Of a DNA stretch of 64,000 nucleotides, positions 1 to 13,596 are shown piece by piece. Within the stretch, counting starts at the first letter, position 1; each line of letters starts with the position of its first letter. The translations under genes were made by a program, and so were the position numbers. Below the pieces are notes generated by a model, which was not told the DNA's origin, made no database searches, and saw only the letters and a list, made by a program, of their open reading frames with translations. This DNA comes from Nematostella vectensis (taxonomy: Eukaryota; Cnidaria; Anthozoa; Actiniaria; Edwardsiidae), in NCBI RefSeq assembly GCF_932526225.1, contig NC_064043.1:558001-622000 (forward strand), in the 5' to 3' direction.

Positions 1-755
1 TAGCATCTACTTAATCAAGTTATCCAAGGAATCTAGTTAGTTCTTGTGTGCATAAAATATGTACAGGATCCTTAACAAAGCATGAGCACATCAAAGATGC
101 TGAGAGTACATAAAAATGACCATATACCTTCTTTTATGTCATGACACACCAAGAACAGTATAATTAAGTATCGATATTTAAAAAAAAAAAATAAAGAAAA
201 GAAAATATGCTATCAGCGGGAATCGAACCCGGGTCGCTGCGTTAGTAGTAAAGTGCCTGCAACAAAAGACTAACGTGGCATTGCTGAAGGGAATTGTAAT
301 AAAAAATACTTTTAATACTATTGGTATCGTAAACTATCCCAAGCAAAGTCACCATCGGACTGGAGGTTACATTCGGGAAAAGCTTCAGGGTTACATTCGG
401 GAATTTGTTTTACGAGTGTAACCTCCAAAAGGTTACAATCGATATTTTTTTTTCCGAATGTGAATTCCAAAAAGTAACATTAGGAAAAATAGAACAGTAT
501 ATTTGGAAAAAAAGGTATATCAATCTATCGAGCGCTATGCTCTATGTTAGAATCTACTTAATCAAGTTATCCAAGGAATCTAGTTAGTTCTTGTGTGCAT
601 AAAATATGTACAGGATCCTGAACAAAGCATGAGCACATCAAAGATGCTGAGAGTACATAAAAACGACCCTATACCTTCTTTTTATGTCATGACACACCAA
701 GAACAATATAATTAAGTATCGATATTTAAAAAAAACATTAAAGAAAAAAAAAATA

Positions 756-831
756 GGCTATCAGCGGGAATCGAACCCGGGTCGTTGCGTTAGTAGTCAA
801 GTGCCCGCAACGAAAGACTAACGTGGCATTG
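756..831 (-). pseudogene. tRNA-like 3' half in the S548 monomer (representative)
   Basis: Read on the minus strand, the unit contains a T-arm, CCGGG-TTCGATT-CCCGC, with four of five stem pairs (the outermost is C:C) and the invariant TTCRA loop. It is followed by an eight-base 3' acceptor-like strand TGATAGCC and, two bases later, by an oligo-T run. The core GGTTCGATTCC is a canonical internal Pol III B-box. Further 5', GACTACTAA resembles an anticodon loop with ACT in the anticodon position, but the anticodon stem does not pair properly. I cannot find a matching 5' acceptor strand (GGCTATC expected) or a convincing A-box. So it is a tRNA-derived half or pseudogene, not a functional tRNA. Parent isotype is uncertain; a serine tRNA is a guess from the anticodon loop alone. 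Confidence 0.65.
767..777 (-). promoter_or_regulatory. Pol III B-box-like site of S548 (representative of 67)
   Basis: The minus strand reads GGTTCGATTCC, matching the B-box consensus GGTTCGANTCC exactly. The site is present in all 67 units; 54 are identical. Variants are at 3517, 7356, 8996, 11729, 16240, 19423, 22151, 26661, 27438, 28747, 29839, 32034 and 33132. Most variants occur in sets that follow block duplications (for example 11729/19423/22151), so they look copied, not independent. The ten short monomers, which lose 318 bp, all keep the site. B-boxes bind TFIIIC in known tRNA genes; binding here is inference. Confidence 0.6.
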
Positions 832-909
832 CTGAAGGGAATTGTAATGAAAATTACTTTCAATACTATTGGTATCGTAAACTATCCCAAGCAAAGTCAC
901 CATCGGACT

Positions 910-1012
910 GGAGGTTACATTCGGGAAAAGCTTCAGGGTTACATTCGGGAATTTGTTTTACGAGTGTAACCTCCAAAAGGTTACAATCGATAATTTTTTT
1001 TTCCGAATGTAA
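910..1012. repeat. Inverted/direct repeat complex on the word TTACATTCGG (representative)
   Basis: GGAGGTTACA (910-919) is the exact reverse complement of TGTAACCTCC (965-974), a 10-bp perfect inverted repeat. TTACATTCGG occurs directly repeated ~24 bp apart (915 and 939), and its exact reverse complement CCGAATGTAA lies at 1003-1012. The two inverted pairs are interleaved, so the DNA could form alternative hairpins. The arrangement recurs in nearly every full monomer. In one subfamily the first copy reads TTACATTCTGG, which weakens only one pairing. The ten short monomers lack the complex entirely. Confidence 0.8.
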
Positions 1013-4000
1013 ATTCCAAAAAGTAACATTAGGAAATATAAAACAGTATACTCGGAAAAAAAGGTATATCAATCTATCGAGCGCTATGCTCTATGTTAGA
1101 ATCTACTTAATCAAGTTATCCAAGGAATCTAGTTAGTTCTTGTGTGCATAAAATATGTACAGGATCCTGAACAAAGCATGAGCACATCAAAGATGCTGAG
1201 AGTACATAAAAATGTCCCTATACCTTCTTTTTATGTCATGACACACCAAGAACAGTATAATAAAGTATCGATATTAAAAAAAATAAAATAAAGAAAAAAA
1301 CAATAGGCTATCAGCGGGAATCGAACCCGGGTCGCTGCGTTAGTAGTCAAGTGCCCGCAACGAAAGACTAACGTGGCATTGCTGAAGGGAATTGTAATGA
1401 AAATTACTTTTAATACTATTGGTATCGTAAACTATCCCAAGAAAAGTCACCATCGGACTGGAGGTTACATTCGGGAAAAGCTTCAGGGTTACATTCGGGA
1501 ATTTGTTTTACGAGTGTAACCTCCAAAAGGTTACAATCGATAATTTTTTTTTCCGAATGTAAATTCCAAAAAGTAACATTAGGAAATATAAAACAGTATA
1601 CTCGGAAAAAAAGGTATATCAATCTATCGAGCGCTATGCTCTATGTTAGCATCTACTTAATCAAGTTATCCAAGGAATCTAGTTAGTTCTTGTGTGCATA
1701 AAATATGTACAGGATCCTGAACAAAGCATGAGCACATCAAAGATGCTGAGAGTACATAAAAATGTCCCTATACCTTCTTTTTATGTCATGACACACCAAG
1801 AACAGTATAATAAAGTATCGATATTTAAAAAAAAAAAAAAAAACAAATAAAGAAAAAAAATAGGCTATCAGCGGGAATCGAACCCGGGTCGCTGCGTTAG
1901 TAGTCAAGTGCCCGCAACGAAAGACTAACGTGGCATTGCTGAAGGGAATTGTAATGAAAATTACTTTTAATACTATTGGTATCGTAAACTATCCCAAGAA
2001 AAGTCACCATCGGACTGGAGGTTACATTCGGGAAAAGCTTCAGGGTTACATTCGGGAATTTGTTTTACGAGTGTAACCTCCAAAAGGTTACAATCGATAA
2101 TTTTTTTCTCCGAATGTAAATTCCAAAAAGTAACATTAGGAAATATAAAACAGTATACTCGGAAAAAAAGGTATATCAATCTATCGAGCGCTATGCTCTA
2201 TGTTAGCATCTACTTAATCAAGTTATCCAAGGAATCTAGTTAGTTCTTGTGTGCATAAAATATGTACAGGATCCTGAACAAAGCATGAGCACATCAAAGA
2301 TGCTGAGAGTACATAAAAATGTCCCTATACCTTCTTTTTATGTCATGACACACCAAGAACAGTATAATAAAGTATCGATATTAAAAAAAATAAAATAAAG
2401 AAAAAACAATAGGCTATCAGCGGGAATCGAACCCGGGTCGCTGCGTTAGTAGTCAAGTGCCCGCAACGAAAGACTAACGTGGCATTGCTGACGGGAATTG
2501 TAATGAAAATTACTTTTAATACTATTGGTATCGTAAACTATCCCAAGAAAAGTCACCATCGGACTGGAGGTTACATTCGGGAAAAGCTTCAGGGTTACAT
2601 TCGGGAATTTGTTTTACGAGTGTAACCTCCAAAAGGTTACAATCGATAATTTTTTTTCCGAATGTAAATTCCAAAAAGTAACATTAGGAAAAATAAAACA
2701 GTATACTCGGAAAAAAAGGTATATCAATCTATCGAGCGCTGTGCTCTATGTTAGAATCTACTTAATCAAGTTATCCAAGGAATCTAGTTAGTTCTTGTGT
2801 GCATAAAATATGTACAGGATCCTGAACAAAGCATGAGCACATCAAAGATGCTGAGAGTACATAAAAATGTCCCTATACCTTCTTTTTATGTCATGACACA
2901 CCAAGAACAGTATAATTAAGTATCGATATTTAAAAAAAATAATAAAGAAAAGAAAATATGCTATCAGCGGGAATCGAACCCGGGTCGCTGCGTTAGTAGT
3001 CAAGTGCCCGCAACGAAAGACTAACGTGGCATTGCTAAAGGGAATAGTAATGAAAATTACTTTTAATACTATTGGTATCGTAAACTATCCCAAGCAAAGT
3101 CACCATCGGACTGGAGGTTACATTCGGGAAAAGCTTCAGGGTTACATTCGGGAATTTGTTTTACGAGTGTAACCTCCAAAATGTTACAATCGATAATTTT
3201 TTTTCCGAATGTAAATTCCAAAAAGTAACATTAGGAAAAATAAAACAGTATACTCGTAAAAAAAGGTATATCAATCTATCGAGCGCTATGCTCTATGTTA
3301 GAATCTACTTAATCAAGTTATTCAAGGAATCTAGTTAGTTCTTGTGTGCATAAAATATGTACAGGATCCTGAACAAAGCATGAGCACATCAAAGATGCTG
3401 AGAGTACATAAAAATGTCCCTATACCTTCTTTTTATGTCATGACACACCAAGAACAGTATAATTAAGTATCGATATTTAAAAAAAATAATAAAGAAAAAA
3501 AAATAGGCTATCAGCGGGAATCGACCCCGGGTAGCTGCGTTAGTAGTCAAGTGCCCGCAACGAAAGGCTAACGTGGCATTGCTAAAGGGAATTGTAATGA
3601 AAATTACTTTTAATACTATTGGTATCGTAAACTATCCCAAGCAAAGTCACCATCGGACTGGAGGTTACATTCGGGAAAAGCTTCAGGGTTACATTCGGGA
3701 ATTTGTTTTACGAGTGTAACCTCCAAAAGGTTACAATCGATATTTTTTTTTCCGAATGTAAATTCCAAAAAGTAACATTAGGAAAAATAGAACAGTATAC
3801 TCGGAAAAAAAAGGTATATCAATCTATCGAGCGCTATGCTCTATGTTAGCATCTACTTAATCAAGTTATCCAAGGAATCTAGTTAGTTCTTGTGTGCATA
3901 AAATATGTACAGGATCCTGAACAAAGCATGAGCAAATCAAAGATGCTGAGAGTACATAAAAACGACCCTATACCTTCTTTTTATGTCATGACACATCAAG

Positions 4001-7000
4001 AACAGTATAAATAAGTATCGATATTTAAAAAAAAAAATAAAGAAAAAAAAATAGGCTATCAGCGGGAATCGAACCCGGGTCGTTGCGTTAGTAGTCAAGT
4101 GCCCGCAACGAAAGACTAACGTGGCATTGCTGAAGGGGATTGTAATGAAAATTACTTTTAATACTATTGGTATCATAAACTATCCCAAGCAAAGTCACCA
4201 TCGGACTGGAGGTTACATTTGGGAAAAGCTTCAGGGTTACATTCGGGAATTTGTTTTACGAGTGTAACCTCCAAAAGGTTACAATCGATAATTTTTTTTC
4301 CGAATGTAAATTCCAAAAAGTAACATTAGGAAAATAAAAACAGTATACTCGGAAAAAAAGGTATATCAATCTATCGAGCGCTATGCTCTATGTTAGAATC
4401 TACTTAATCAAGTTATCCAAGGAATCTAGTTAGTTCTTGTGTGCATAAAATATGTACAGGATCCTGAACAAAGCATGAGCACATCAAAGATGCTGAGAGT
4501 ACATAAAAACGACCCTATACCTTCTTTTTATGTCATGACACACCAAGAACAATATAATTAAGTATCGATATTTAAAAAAAAAAATAAAGAAAAAAAAAAA
4601 TAGGCTATCAGCGGGAATCGAACCCGGGTCGTTGCGTTAGTAGTCAAGTGCCCGCAACGAAAGACTAACGTGGCATTGCTGAAGGGAATTGTGATGAAAA
4701 TTACTTTCAATACTATTGGTATCGTAAACTATCCCAAGCAAAGTCACCATCGGACTGGAGGTTACATTCGGGAAAAGCTTCAGGGTTACATTCGGGAATT
4801 TGTTTTACGAGTGTAACCTCCAAAAGGTTACAATCGATAATTTTTTTTTCCGAATGTAAATTCCAAAAATGAACATTAGGAAATATAAAACAGTATACTC
4901 GGAAAAAAAGGTATATCAATCTATCGAGCGCTATGCTCTATGTTAGAATCTACTTAATCAAGTTATCCAAGGAATCTAGTTAGTTCTTGTGTGCATAAAA
5001 TATGTACAGGATCCTGAACAAAGCATGAGCACATCAAAGATGCTGAGAGTACATAAAAATGTCCCTATACCTTCTTTTTATGTCATGACACACCAAGAAC
5101 AGTATAATAAAGTATCGATATTAAAAAAAAATAAAATAAAGAAAAAAACAATAGGCTATCAGCGGGAATCGAACCCGGGTCGCTGCGTTAGTAGTCAAGT
5201 GCCCGCAACGAAAGACTAACGTGGCATTGCTTTAGGGAATTGTAATGAAAATTACTTTTAATACTATTGGTATCGTAAACTATCCCAAGAAAAGTCACCA
5301 TCGGACTGGAGGTTACATTCGGGAAAAGCTTCAGGGTTACATTCGGGAATTTGTTTTACGAGTGTAACCTCCAAAAGGTTACAATCGATAATTTTTTTTT
5401 CCGAATGTAAATTCCAAAAAGTAACATTAGGAAATATAAAACAGTATACTCGGAAAAAAAGGTATATCAATCTATCGAGCGCTATGCTCTATGTTAGCAT
5501 CTACTTAATCAAGTTATCCAAGGAATCTAGTTAGTTCTTGTGTGCATAAAATATGTACAGGATCCTGAACAAAGCATGAGCACATCAAAGATGCTGAGAG
5601 TACATAAAAATGTCCCTATACCTTCTTTTTATGTCATGACACACCAAGAACAGTATAATAAAGTATCGATATTAAAAAAAAGAAAAAAAAGAAAAAACAA
5701 TAGGCTATCAGCGGGAATCGAACCCGGGTCGCTGCGTTAGTAGTCAAGTGCCCGCAACGAAAGACTAACGTGGCATTGCTGACGGGAATTGTAATGAAAA
5801 TTACTTTTAATACTATTGGTATCGTAAACTATCCCAAGAAAAGTCACCATCGGACTGGAGGTTACATTCGGGAAAAGCTTCAGGGTTACATTCGGGAATT
5901 TGTTTTACGAGTGTAACCTCCAAAAGGTTACAATCGATAATTTTTTTTCCGAATGTAAATTTCAAAAAGTAACATTAGGAAAAATAAAACAGTATACTCG
6001 GAAAAAAAGGTATATCAATCTATCGAGCGCTGTGCTCTATGTTAGAATCTACTTAATCAAGTTATCCAAGGAATCTAGTTAGTTCTTGTGTGCATAAAAT
6101 ATGTACAGGATCTTGAACAAAGCATGAGCACATCAAAGATGCTGAGAGTACATAAAAATGTCCCTATACCTTCCTTTTATGTCATGACACACCAAGAACA
6201 GTATAATTAAGTATCGATATTAAAAAAAAAAATAAAGCAAAAAATTAGGCTATCAGCGGGAATCGAACCCGGGTCGCTGCGTTAGTAGTCAAGTGCCCGC
6301 AACGAAAGACTAACGTGGCATTGCTGATGGGGAATTGTAATAAAAATTACTTTTAATACTATTGGTATCGTAAACTATCCCAAGCAAAGTCACCATTGGA
6401 CTGGAGGTTACATTCGGGAAAAGCTACAGGGTTACATTCGGGAATTTGTTTTACGAGTGTAACCTCCAAAAGGTTACAATCGATATTTTTTTTTCCGAAT
6501 GTAAATTCCAAAAAGTAACATTAGGAAAAATAAAACAGTATACTCGGAAAAAAAGGTATATCAATCTATCGAGCGCTATGCTCTATGTTAGAATCTACTT
6601 AATCAAGTTATCCAAGGAATCTAGTTAGTTCTTGTGTGCATAAAATATGTACAGGATCCTGAACAAAGCATGAGCACATCAAAGATGCTGAGAGTACATA
6701 AAAATGTCCCTATACCTTCTTTTTATGTCATGACACACCAAGAACAGTATAATTAAGTATCGATATTTAAAAAAAAAAAACAAAGAAAAAAAAATAGGCT
6801 ATCAGCAGGAATCGAACCCGGGTCGCTGCGTTAGTAGTCAAGTGCCCGCAACGAAAGACTAACGTGGCATTGCTGAAGGGAACTGTAATGAAAATTACTT
6901 TTAATACTATTGGTATCGTAAACTATCCCAAGCAAAGTCACCATCGGACTGGAGGTTACATTCTGGAAAAGCTTCAGGGTTACATTCGGGAATTTGTTTT

Positions 7001-10000
7001 ACGAGTGTAACCTCCAAAAGGTTACAATCGATAATTTTTTTTCCGAATGTAAATTCCAAAAAGTAACATTAGGAAAAATAAAACAGTATACTCGGAAAAA
7101 AAAGGTATATCAATCTATCGAGCGCTATGCTCTATGTTACAATCTACTTAATCAAATTATCCAAGGAATCTAGTTAGTTCTTGTGTGCATAAAATATGTA
7201 CAGGATCCTGAACAAAGCATGAGCACATCAAAGATGCTGAGAGTACATAAAAATGACCATATACCTTCTTTTTATGTCATGACACACCAAGAACAGTATA
7301 ACTAAGTATCGATATTTAAAAAAAAAAAAAAAGAAAAAAAAAAAGGCTATCAGCGGGAATCGAATCCGGGTCGCTGCGTTAGGAGTCAAGTGCCCGCAAC
7401 GAAAGACTAACGGGGCATTGCTGAAGGGAATTGTAATGATAATTACTTTTAATACTATTGGTATCGTAAACTATCCCAAGCAAAGTCACCATCGGACTGG
7501 AGGTTACATTCTGGAAAAGCTTCAGGGTTACATTCGGGAATTTGTTTTACGAGTGTAACCTCCAAAAGGTTACAATTGATAATTTTTTTTCCGAATGTAA
7601 ATTCCAAAAAGTAACATTAGGAAAAATAAAACAGTATACTTGGAAAAAAAAGGTATATCAATCTATCGAGCGCTATGCTCTATGTTACAATCTACTTAAT
7701 CAAGTTATCCAAGAAATCTAGTTAGTTCTTGTGTGCATAAAATATGTACAGGATCCTGAACAAAGCACGAGCACATCAAAGATGCTGAGAGTACATAAAA
7801 ATGTCCCAATACCTTCTTTTATGTCATGACACACCAAGAACAGTATAACTAAGTATCGATATTTTAAAAAAAAAAAAAAGAAAAAAAAAAAAATCAGCGG
7901 GAATCGAACCCGGGTAGCTGCGTTAGTAGTCAAGTGCCCGCAACGAAAGACTAACGTGGCATTGCTGAAGGGAATTGTAATGAAAATTACTTTTAATACT
8001 ATTGGTATCGTAAACTATCCCAAGAAAAGTCACCATCGGACTGGAGGTTACATTCGGGAAAAGCTTCAGGGTTACATTCGGGAATTTGTTTTACGAGTGT
8101 AACCTCCAAAAGGTTACAATCGATAATTTTTTTTTCCGAATGTAAATTCCAAAAAGTAACATTAGGAAATATAAAACAGTATACTCGGAAAAAAAGGTAT
8201 ATCAATCTATCGAGCGCTATGCTCTATGTTAGCATCTACTTAATCAAGTTATCCAAGGAATCTAGTTAGTTCTTGTGTGCATAAAATATGTACAGGATCC
8301 TGAACAAAGCATGAGCACATCAAAGATGCTGAGAGTACATAAAAATGTCCCTATACCTTCTTTTTATGTCATGACACACCAAGAACAGTATAATAAAGTA
8401 TCGATATTAAAAAAAAGAAAAAAAAGAAAAAACAATAGGCTATCAGCGGGAATCGAACCCGGGTCGCTGCGTTAGTAGTCAAGTGCCCGCAACGAAAGAC
8501 TAACGTGGCATTGCTGACGGGAATTGTAATGATAATTACTTTTAATACTATTGGTATCGTAAACTATCCCAATCAAAGTCACCATCGGACTGGAGGTTAC
8601 ATTCTGGAAAAGCTACAGGGTTACATTCGGGAATTTGTTTTACGAGTGTAACCTCCAAAAGGTTACAATCGATAATTTTTTTTCCGAATGTAAATTCCAA
8701 AAAGTAACATTAGGAAAAATAAAACAGTATACTCGAAAAAAAAAGGTATATCAATCTATCGAGCGCTATGCTCTATGTTACAATCTACTTAATCAAATTA
8801 TCCAAGGAATCTAGTTAGTTCTTGTGTGCATAAAATATGTACAGGATCCTGAACAAAGCATGAGCACATCAAAGATGCTGAGAGTACATAAAAATGACCA
8901 TATACCTTCTTTTTATGTCATGACACACCAAGAACAGTATAACTAAGTATCGATATTTAAAAAAAAAAAAAAGAAAAAAAAAAAGGCTATCAGCGGGAAT
9001 CGAATCCGGGTCGCTGCGTTAGGAGTCAAGTGCCCGCAACGAAAGACTAACGTGGCATTGCTGAAGGGAATTGTAATGATAATTACTTTTAATACTATTG
9101 GTATCGTAAACTATCCCAAGCAAAGTCACCATCGGACTGGAGGTTACATTCTGGAAAAGCTTCAGGGTTACATTCGGGAATTTGTTTTACGAGTGTAACC
9201 TCCAAAAGGTTACAATTGATAATTTTTTTTCCGAATGTAAATTCCAAAAAGTAACATTAGGAAAAATAAAACAGTATACTTGGAAAAAAAAGGTATATCA
9301 ATCTATCGAGCGCTATGCTCTATGTTACAATCTACTTAATCAAGTTATCCAAGAAATCTAGTTAGTTCTTGTGTGCATAAAATATGTACAGGATCCTGAA
9401 CAAAGCACGAGCACATCAAAGATGCTGAGAGTACATAAAAATGTCCCAATACCTTCTTTTATGTCATGACACACCAAGAACAGTATAACTAAGTATCGAT
9501 ATTTTAAAAAAAAAAAAAAGAAAAAAAAAAATCAGCGGGAATCGAACCCGGGTAGCTGCGTTAGTAGTCAAGTGCCCGCAACGAAAGACTAACGTGGCAT
9601 TGCTGAAGGGAATTGTAATGAAAATTACTTTTAATACTATTGGTATCGTAAACTATCCCAAGCAAAGTCACCATCGGACTGGAGGTTACATTCTGGAAAA
9701 GCTTCAGGGTTACATTCGGGAATTTGTTTTACGAGTGTAACCTCCAAAAGGTTACAATCGATAATTTTTTTTCCGAATGTAAATTCCAAAAAGTAACATT
9801 AGGAAAAATAAAACAGTATACTCGGAAAAAAAGGTATATCAATCTATCGAGCGCTATGCTCTATGTTAGAATCTACTTAATCAAGTTATCCAAGGAATCT
9901 AGTTAGTTCTTGTGTGTATAAAATATGTACAGGATCCTGAACAAAGCATGAGCACATCAAAGATGCTGAGAGTACATAAAAATGACCATATACCTTCTTT

Positions 10001-13000
10001 TTATGTCATGACACACCAAGAACAGTATAACTAAGTATCGATATTTTTAAAAAAAAAATAAAGAAAAAAAAAAGGCTATCAGCGGGAATCGAACCCGGGT
10101 CGCTGCGTTAGGAGTCAAGTGCCCGCAACGAAAGACTAACGTGGCATTGCTGAAGTGAATTGTAATGATAATTACTTTTAATACTATTGGTATCGTAAAC
10201 TATCCCAATCAAAGTCACCATCGGACTGGAGGTTACATTCTGGAAAAGCTTCAGGGTTACATTCGGGAATTTGTTTTACGAGTGTAACCTCCAAAAGGTT
10301 ACAATCGATAATTTTTTTTCCGAATTTAAATTCCAAAAAGTAACATTACGAAAAATAAAACAGTATACTCGGAAAAAAAAGGTATATCAATCTATCGAGC
10401 GCTATGCTCTATGTTACAATCTACTTAATCAAGTTATCCAAGGAATCTAGTTAGTTCTTGTGTGCATAAAATATGTACAGGATCCTGAACAAAGCATGAG
10501 CACATCAAAGATGCTGAGAGTACATAAAAATGTCCCTATACCTTCTTTTTATGTCATGACACACCAAGAACAGTATAATTAAGTATCGATATTTTAAAAA
10601 AAAAAAACAAAGAAAAAAAAAAGGCTATCAGCGGGAATCGAACCCGGGTAGCTGCGTTAGTAGTCAAGTGCCCGCAACGAAAGACTAACGTGGCATTGCT
10701 GAAGGGAATTGTAATGATAATTACTTTTAATACTATTGGTATCGTAAACTATCCCAAGCAAAGTCACCATCGGACTGGAGGTTACATTCTGGAAAAGCTT
10801 CAGGGTTACATTCGGGAATTTGTTTTACGAGTGTAACCTCCAAAAGGTTACAATCGATAATTTTGTTTCCGAATGTAAATTCCAAAAAGTAACATTAGGA
10901 AAAATAAAACAGTATACTCGGAAAAAAAAGGTATATCAATCTATCGAGCGCTATGCTCTATGTTACAATCTACTTAATCAAGTTATCCAAGGAATCTAGT
11001 TAATTCTTGTGTGCATAAAATATGTACAGGATCCTGAACAAAGCATGAGCACATCAAAGATGCTGAGAGTACATAAAAATGTCCCTATACCTTCTTTTTA
11101 TGTCATGACACACCAAGAACAGTATAACTAAGTATCGATATTTAAAAAAAAAAAAACAAAGAAAAAAAAAAGGCTATCAGCGGGAATCGAACCCGGGTAG
11201 CTGCGTTAGTAGTCAAGTGCCCGCAACGAAAGACTAACGTGGCATTGCTGAAGGGAATTGTAATGATAATTACTTTTAATACTATTGGTATCGTAAACTA
11301 TCCCAAGCAAAGTCACCATCGGACTGGAGGTTACATTCTGGAAAAGCTTCAGGGTTACATTCGGGAATTTGTTTTACGAGTGTAACCTCCAAAAGGTTAC
11401 AATCGATAATTTTTTTCCGAATGTAAATTCCAAAAAGTAACATTAGGAAAAATAAAACAGTATACTCGGAAAAAAAAGGTATATCAATCTATCGAGCGCT
11501 ATGCTCTATGTTACAATCTACTTAATCAAGTTATCCAAGGAATCTAGTTAGTTCTTGTGTGCATAAAATATGTACAGGATCCTGAACAAAGCATGAGCAC
11601 ATCAACGATGCTGAGAGTACATAAAAATGTCCCTATACCTTCTTTTTATGTCATGACACACCAAGAACAGTATAACTAAGTATCGATATTTTTAAAAAAA
11701 AAAAAATAAAAAAAGAAGGCTATCAGCGGGAATCGAACAAGGGTCGCTGCGTTAGGAGTCAAGTGCCCGCAACGAAAGACTAACGTGGCATTGCTGAAGT
11801 GAATTGTAATGATAATTACTTTTAATACTATTGGTATCGTAAACTATCCCAATCAAAGTCACCATCGGACTGGAGGTTACATTCTGGAAAAGCTTCAGGG
11901 TTACATTCGGGAATTTGTTTTACGAGTGTAACCTCCAAAAGGTTACAATCGATAATTTTTTTTCCGAATGTAAATTCCAAAAAGTAACATTACGAAAAAT
12001 AAAACAGTATACTCGGAAAAAAAAAGGTATATCAATCTATCGAGCGCTATGCTCTATGTTACAATCTACTTAATCAAGTTATCCAAGGAATCTAGTTAGT
12101 TCTTGTGTGCATAAAATATGTACAGGATCCTGAACAAAGCATGAGCACATCAACGATGCTGAGAGTACATAAAAATGTCCCTATACCTTCTTTTTATGTC
12201 ATGACACACCAAGAACAGTATAATTAAGTATCGATATTTTAAAAAAAAAAACAAAGAAAAAAAAAAGGCTATCAGCGGGAATCGAACCCGGGTAGCTGCG
12301 TTAGTAGTCAAGTGCCCGCAACGAAAGACTAACGTGGCATTGCTGAAGGGAATTGTAATGATAATTACTTTTAATACTATTGGTATCGTAAACTATCCCA
12401 AGCAAAGTCACCATCGGACTGGAGGTTACATTCTGGAAAAGCTTCAGGGTTACATTCGGGAATTTGTTTTACGAGTGTAACCTCCAAAAGGTTACAATCG
12501 ATAATTTTTTTTCCGAATGTAAATTCCAAAAAGTAACATTAGGAAAAATAAAACAGTATACTCGGAAAAAAAAGGTATATCAATCTATCGAGCGCTATGC
12601 TCTATGTTACAATCTACTTAATCAAGTTATCCAAGGAATCTAGTTAGTTCTTGTGTGCATAAAATATGTACAGGATCCTGAACAAAGCATGAGCACATCA
12701 AAGATGCTGAGAGTACATAAAAATGTCCCTATACCTTCTTTTTATGTCATGACACACCAAGAACAGTATAACTAAGTATCGATATTTAAAAAAAAAAAAA
12801 CAAAGAAAAAAAAAAGGCTATCAGCGGGAATCGAACCCGGGTAGCTGCGTTAGTAGTCAAGTGCCCGCAACGAAAGACTAACGTGGCATTGCTGAAGGGA
12901 ATTGTAATGATAATTACTTTTAATACTATTGGTATCGTAAACTATCCCAAGCAAAGTCACCATCGGACTGGAGGTTACATTCGGGAAAAGCTTCAGGGTT

Positions 13001-13373
13001 ACATTCGGGAATTTGTTTTACGAGTGTAACCTCCAAAAGGTTACAATCGATAATTTTTTCCGAATGTAAATTCCAAAAAGTAACATTAGGAAAAATAAAA
13101 CAGTATACTCGTAAAAAAAGGTATATCAATCTATCGAGCGCTATGCTCTATGTTAGAATCTACTTAATCAAGTTATCCAAGGAATCTAGTTAGTTCTTGT
13201 GTGCATAAAATATGTACAGGATCCTGAACAAAGCATGAGCACATCAAAGATGCTGAGAGTACATAAAAATGTCCCTATACCTTCTTTTTATGGCATGACA
13301 CACCAAGAACAGTATAATTAAGTATCGATATTTAAAAAAAAAAAAATAAAGAAAAAAAATTAGGCTATCAGCG

Positions 13374-13596
13374 GGAATCGAACCCGGGTCGCTGCGTTAG
13401 TAGTCAAGTCAAGGAATCTAGTTATTTCTTGTGTGCATAAAATATGTACAGGATCCTGAACAAAGCATGAGCACATCAAAGATGCTCAGAGTACATAAAA
13501 ATGTCCCTATACCTTCTTTTTATGTCATGACACACCAAGAACAGTATAATTAAGTATCGATATTTAAAAAAAAAAGAAAAAAAAAGGTTATCAGCA
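13374..13596. repeat. Short S548 monomer 1 (223 bp)
   Basis: A deletion joins TAGTCAAGT to CAAGGAATCT at 13409/13410. Relative to a full unit (803-1120 in the second unit) it removes 318 bp: the distal tRNA-like part, the inverted-repeat complex and the GAGC hairpin. The T-arm/B-box remains. All short units also carry GTTATTTCTTG just after the joint, where full units have GTTAGTTCTTG. Confidence 0.9.

Larger units (their letters stand above)
767..1316. repeat. Representative full S548 monomer and its internal layout
   Basis: Landmark to landmark, this unit shows in plus-strand order: the reverse-complemented tRNA T-arm (767-777 core); a 7-bp inverted repeat CGTTAGT/ACTAACG (787-793 and 816-822); a short palindrome GTAAT-gaaa-ATTAC (about 844-857); a complex of inverted and direct repeats built on the word TTACATTCGG (910-1012); the hairpin GAGC-gctat-GCTC (about 1079-1091); about 190 bp of plain AT-rich sequence including GTACAGGATCC and GTCATGACACACC; then an A-rich run leading into the next landmark. 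Nothing here looks like a gene. Confidence 0.85.
1..11699. repeat. S548 proximal block, units 1-21
   Basis: B-box landmarks start at 219, 767, 1317, 1874, 2423, 2970, 3517, 4065, 4614, 5165, 5714, 6259, 6808, 7356, 7900, 8449, 8996, 9538, 10085, 10634 and 11183. Units up to ~6.9 kb mostly carry TTCGGGAAAAG and GTTAGAATC. From ~6.95 kb most carry TTCTGGAAAAG and GTTACAATC, a second subfamily. Internal repeats: 5.25-5.80 kb recurs at 7.98-8.53 kb (offset 2,735), and 7.1-7.98 kb recurs at 8.74-9.62 kb (offset ~1,640, three monomers). Units 15 and 18 (7900, 9538) lack the AGGCT before ATCAGC, so their tRNA-like acceptor end is shortened. Confidence 0.85.

Noticed and set aside
211-240. Retroviral or LTR-element primer-binding site (sequence complementary to a tRNA 3' end)
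   Set aside because: A primer-binding site should start with TGG complementary to CCA and be followed by an internal coding region after an LTR. Most S548 units have TAGG, not TGG (only units near 18,321 and 21,049 have TGG by a private change). In S2000 the TGG abuts the T-arm without an acceptor strand. No LTRs or retroelement genes are present.
405-587. 60-codon open frame repeated in many S548 units (and a 68-codon frame opposite it)
   Set aside because: In the units checked both start at TTG, not ATG. They are repeated once per monomer, break in many units, overlap each other on opposite strands and cross the inverted-repeat complex. They are by-products of the repeat.
756-831. Functional tRNA gene
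   Set aside because: No matching 5' acceptor strand, no convincing A-box or D-arm, and a mispaired anticodon stem; only the 3' half is tRNA-like.
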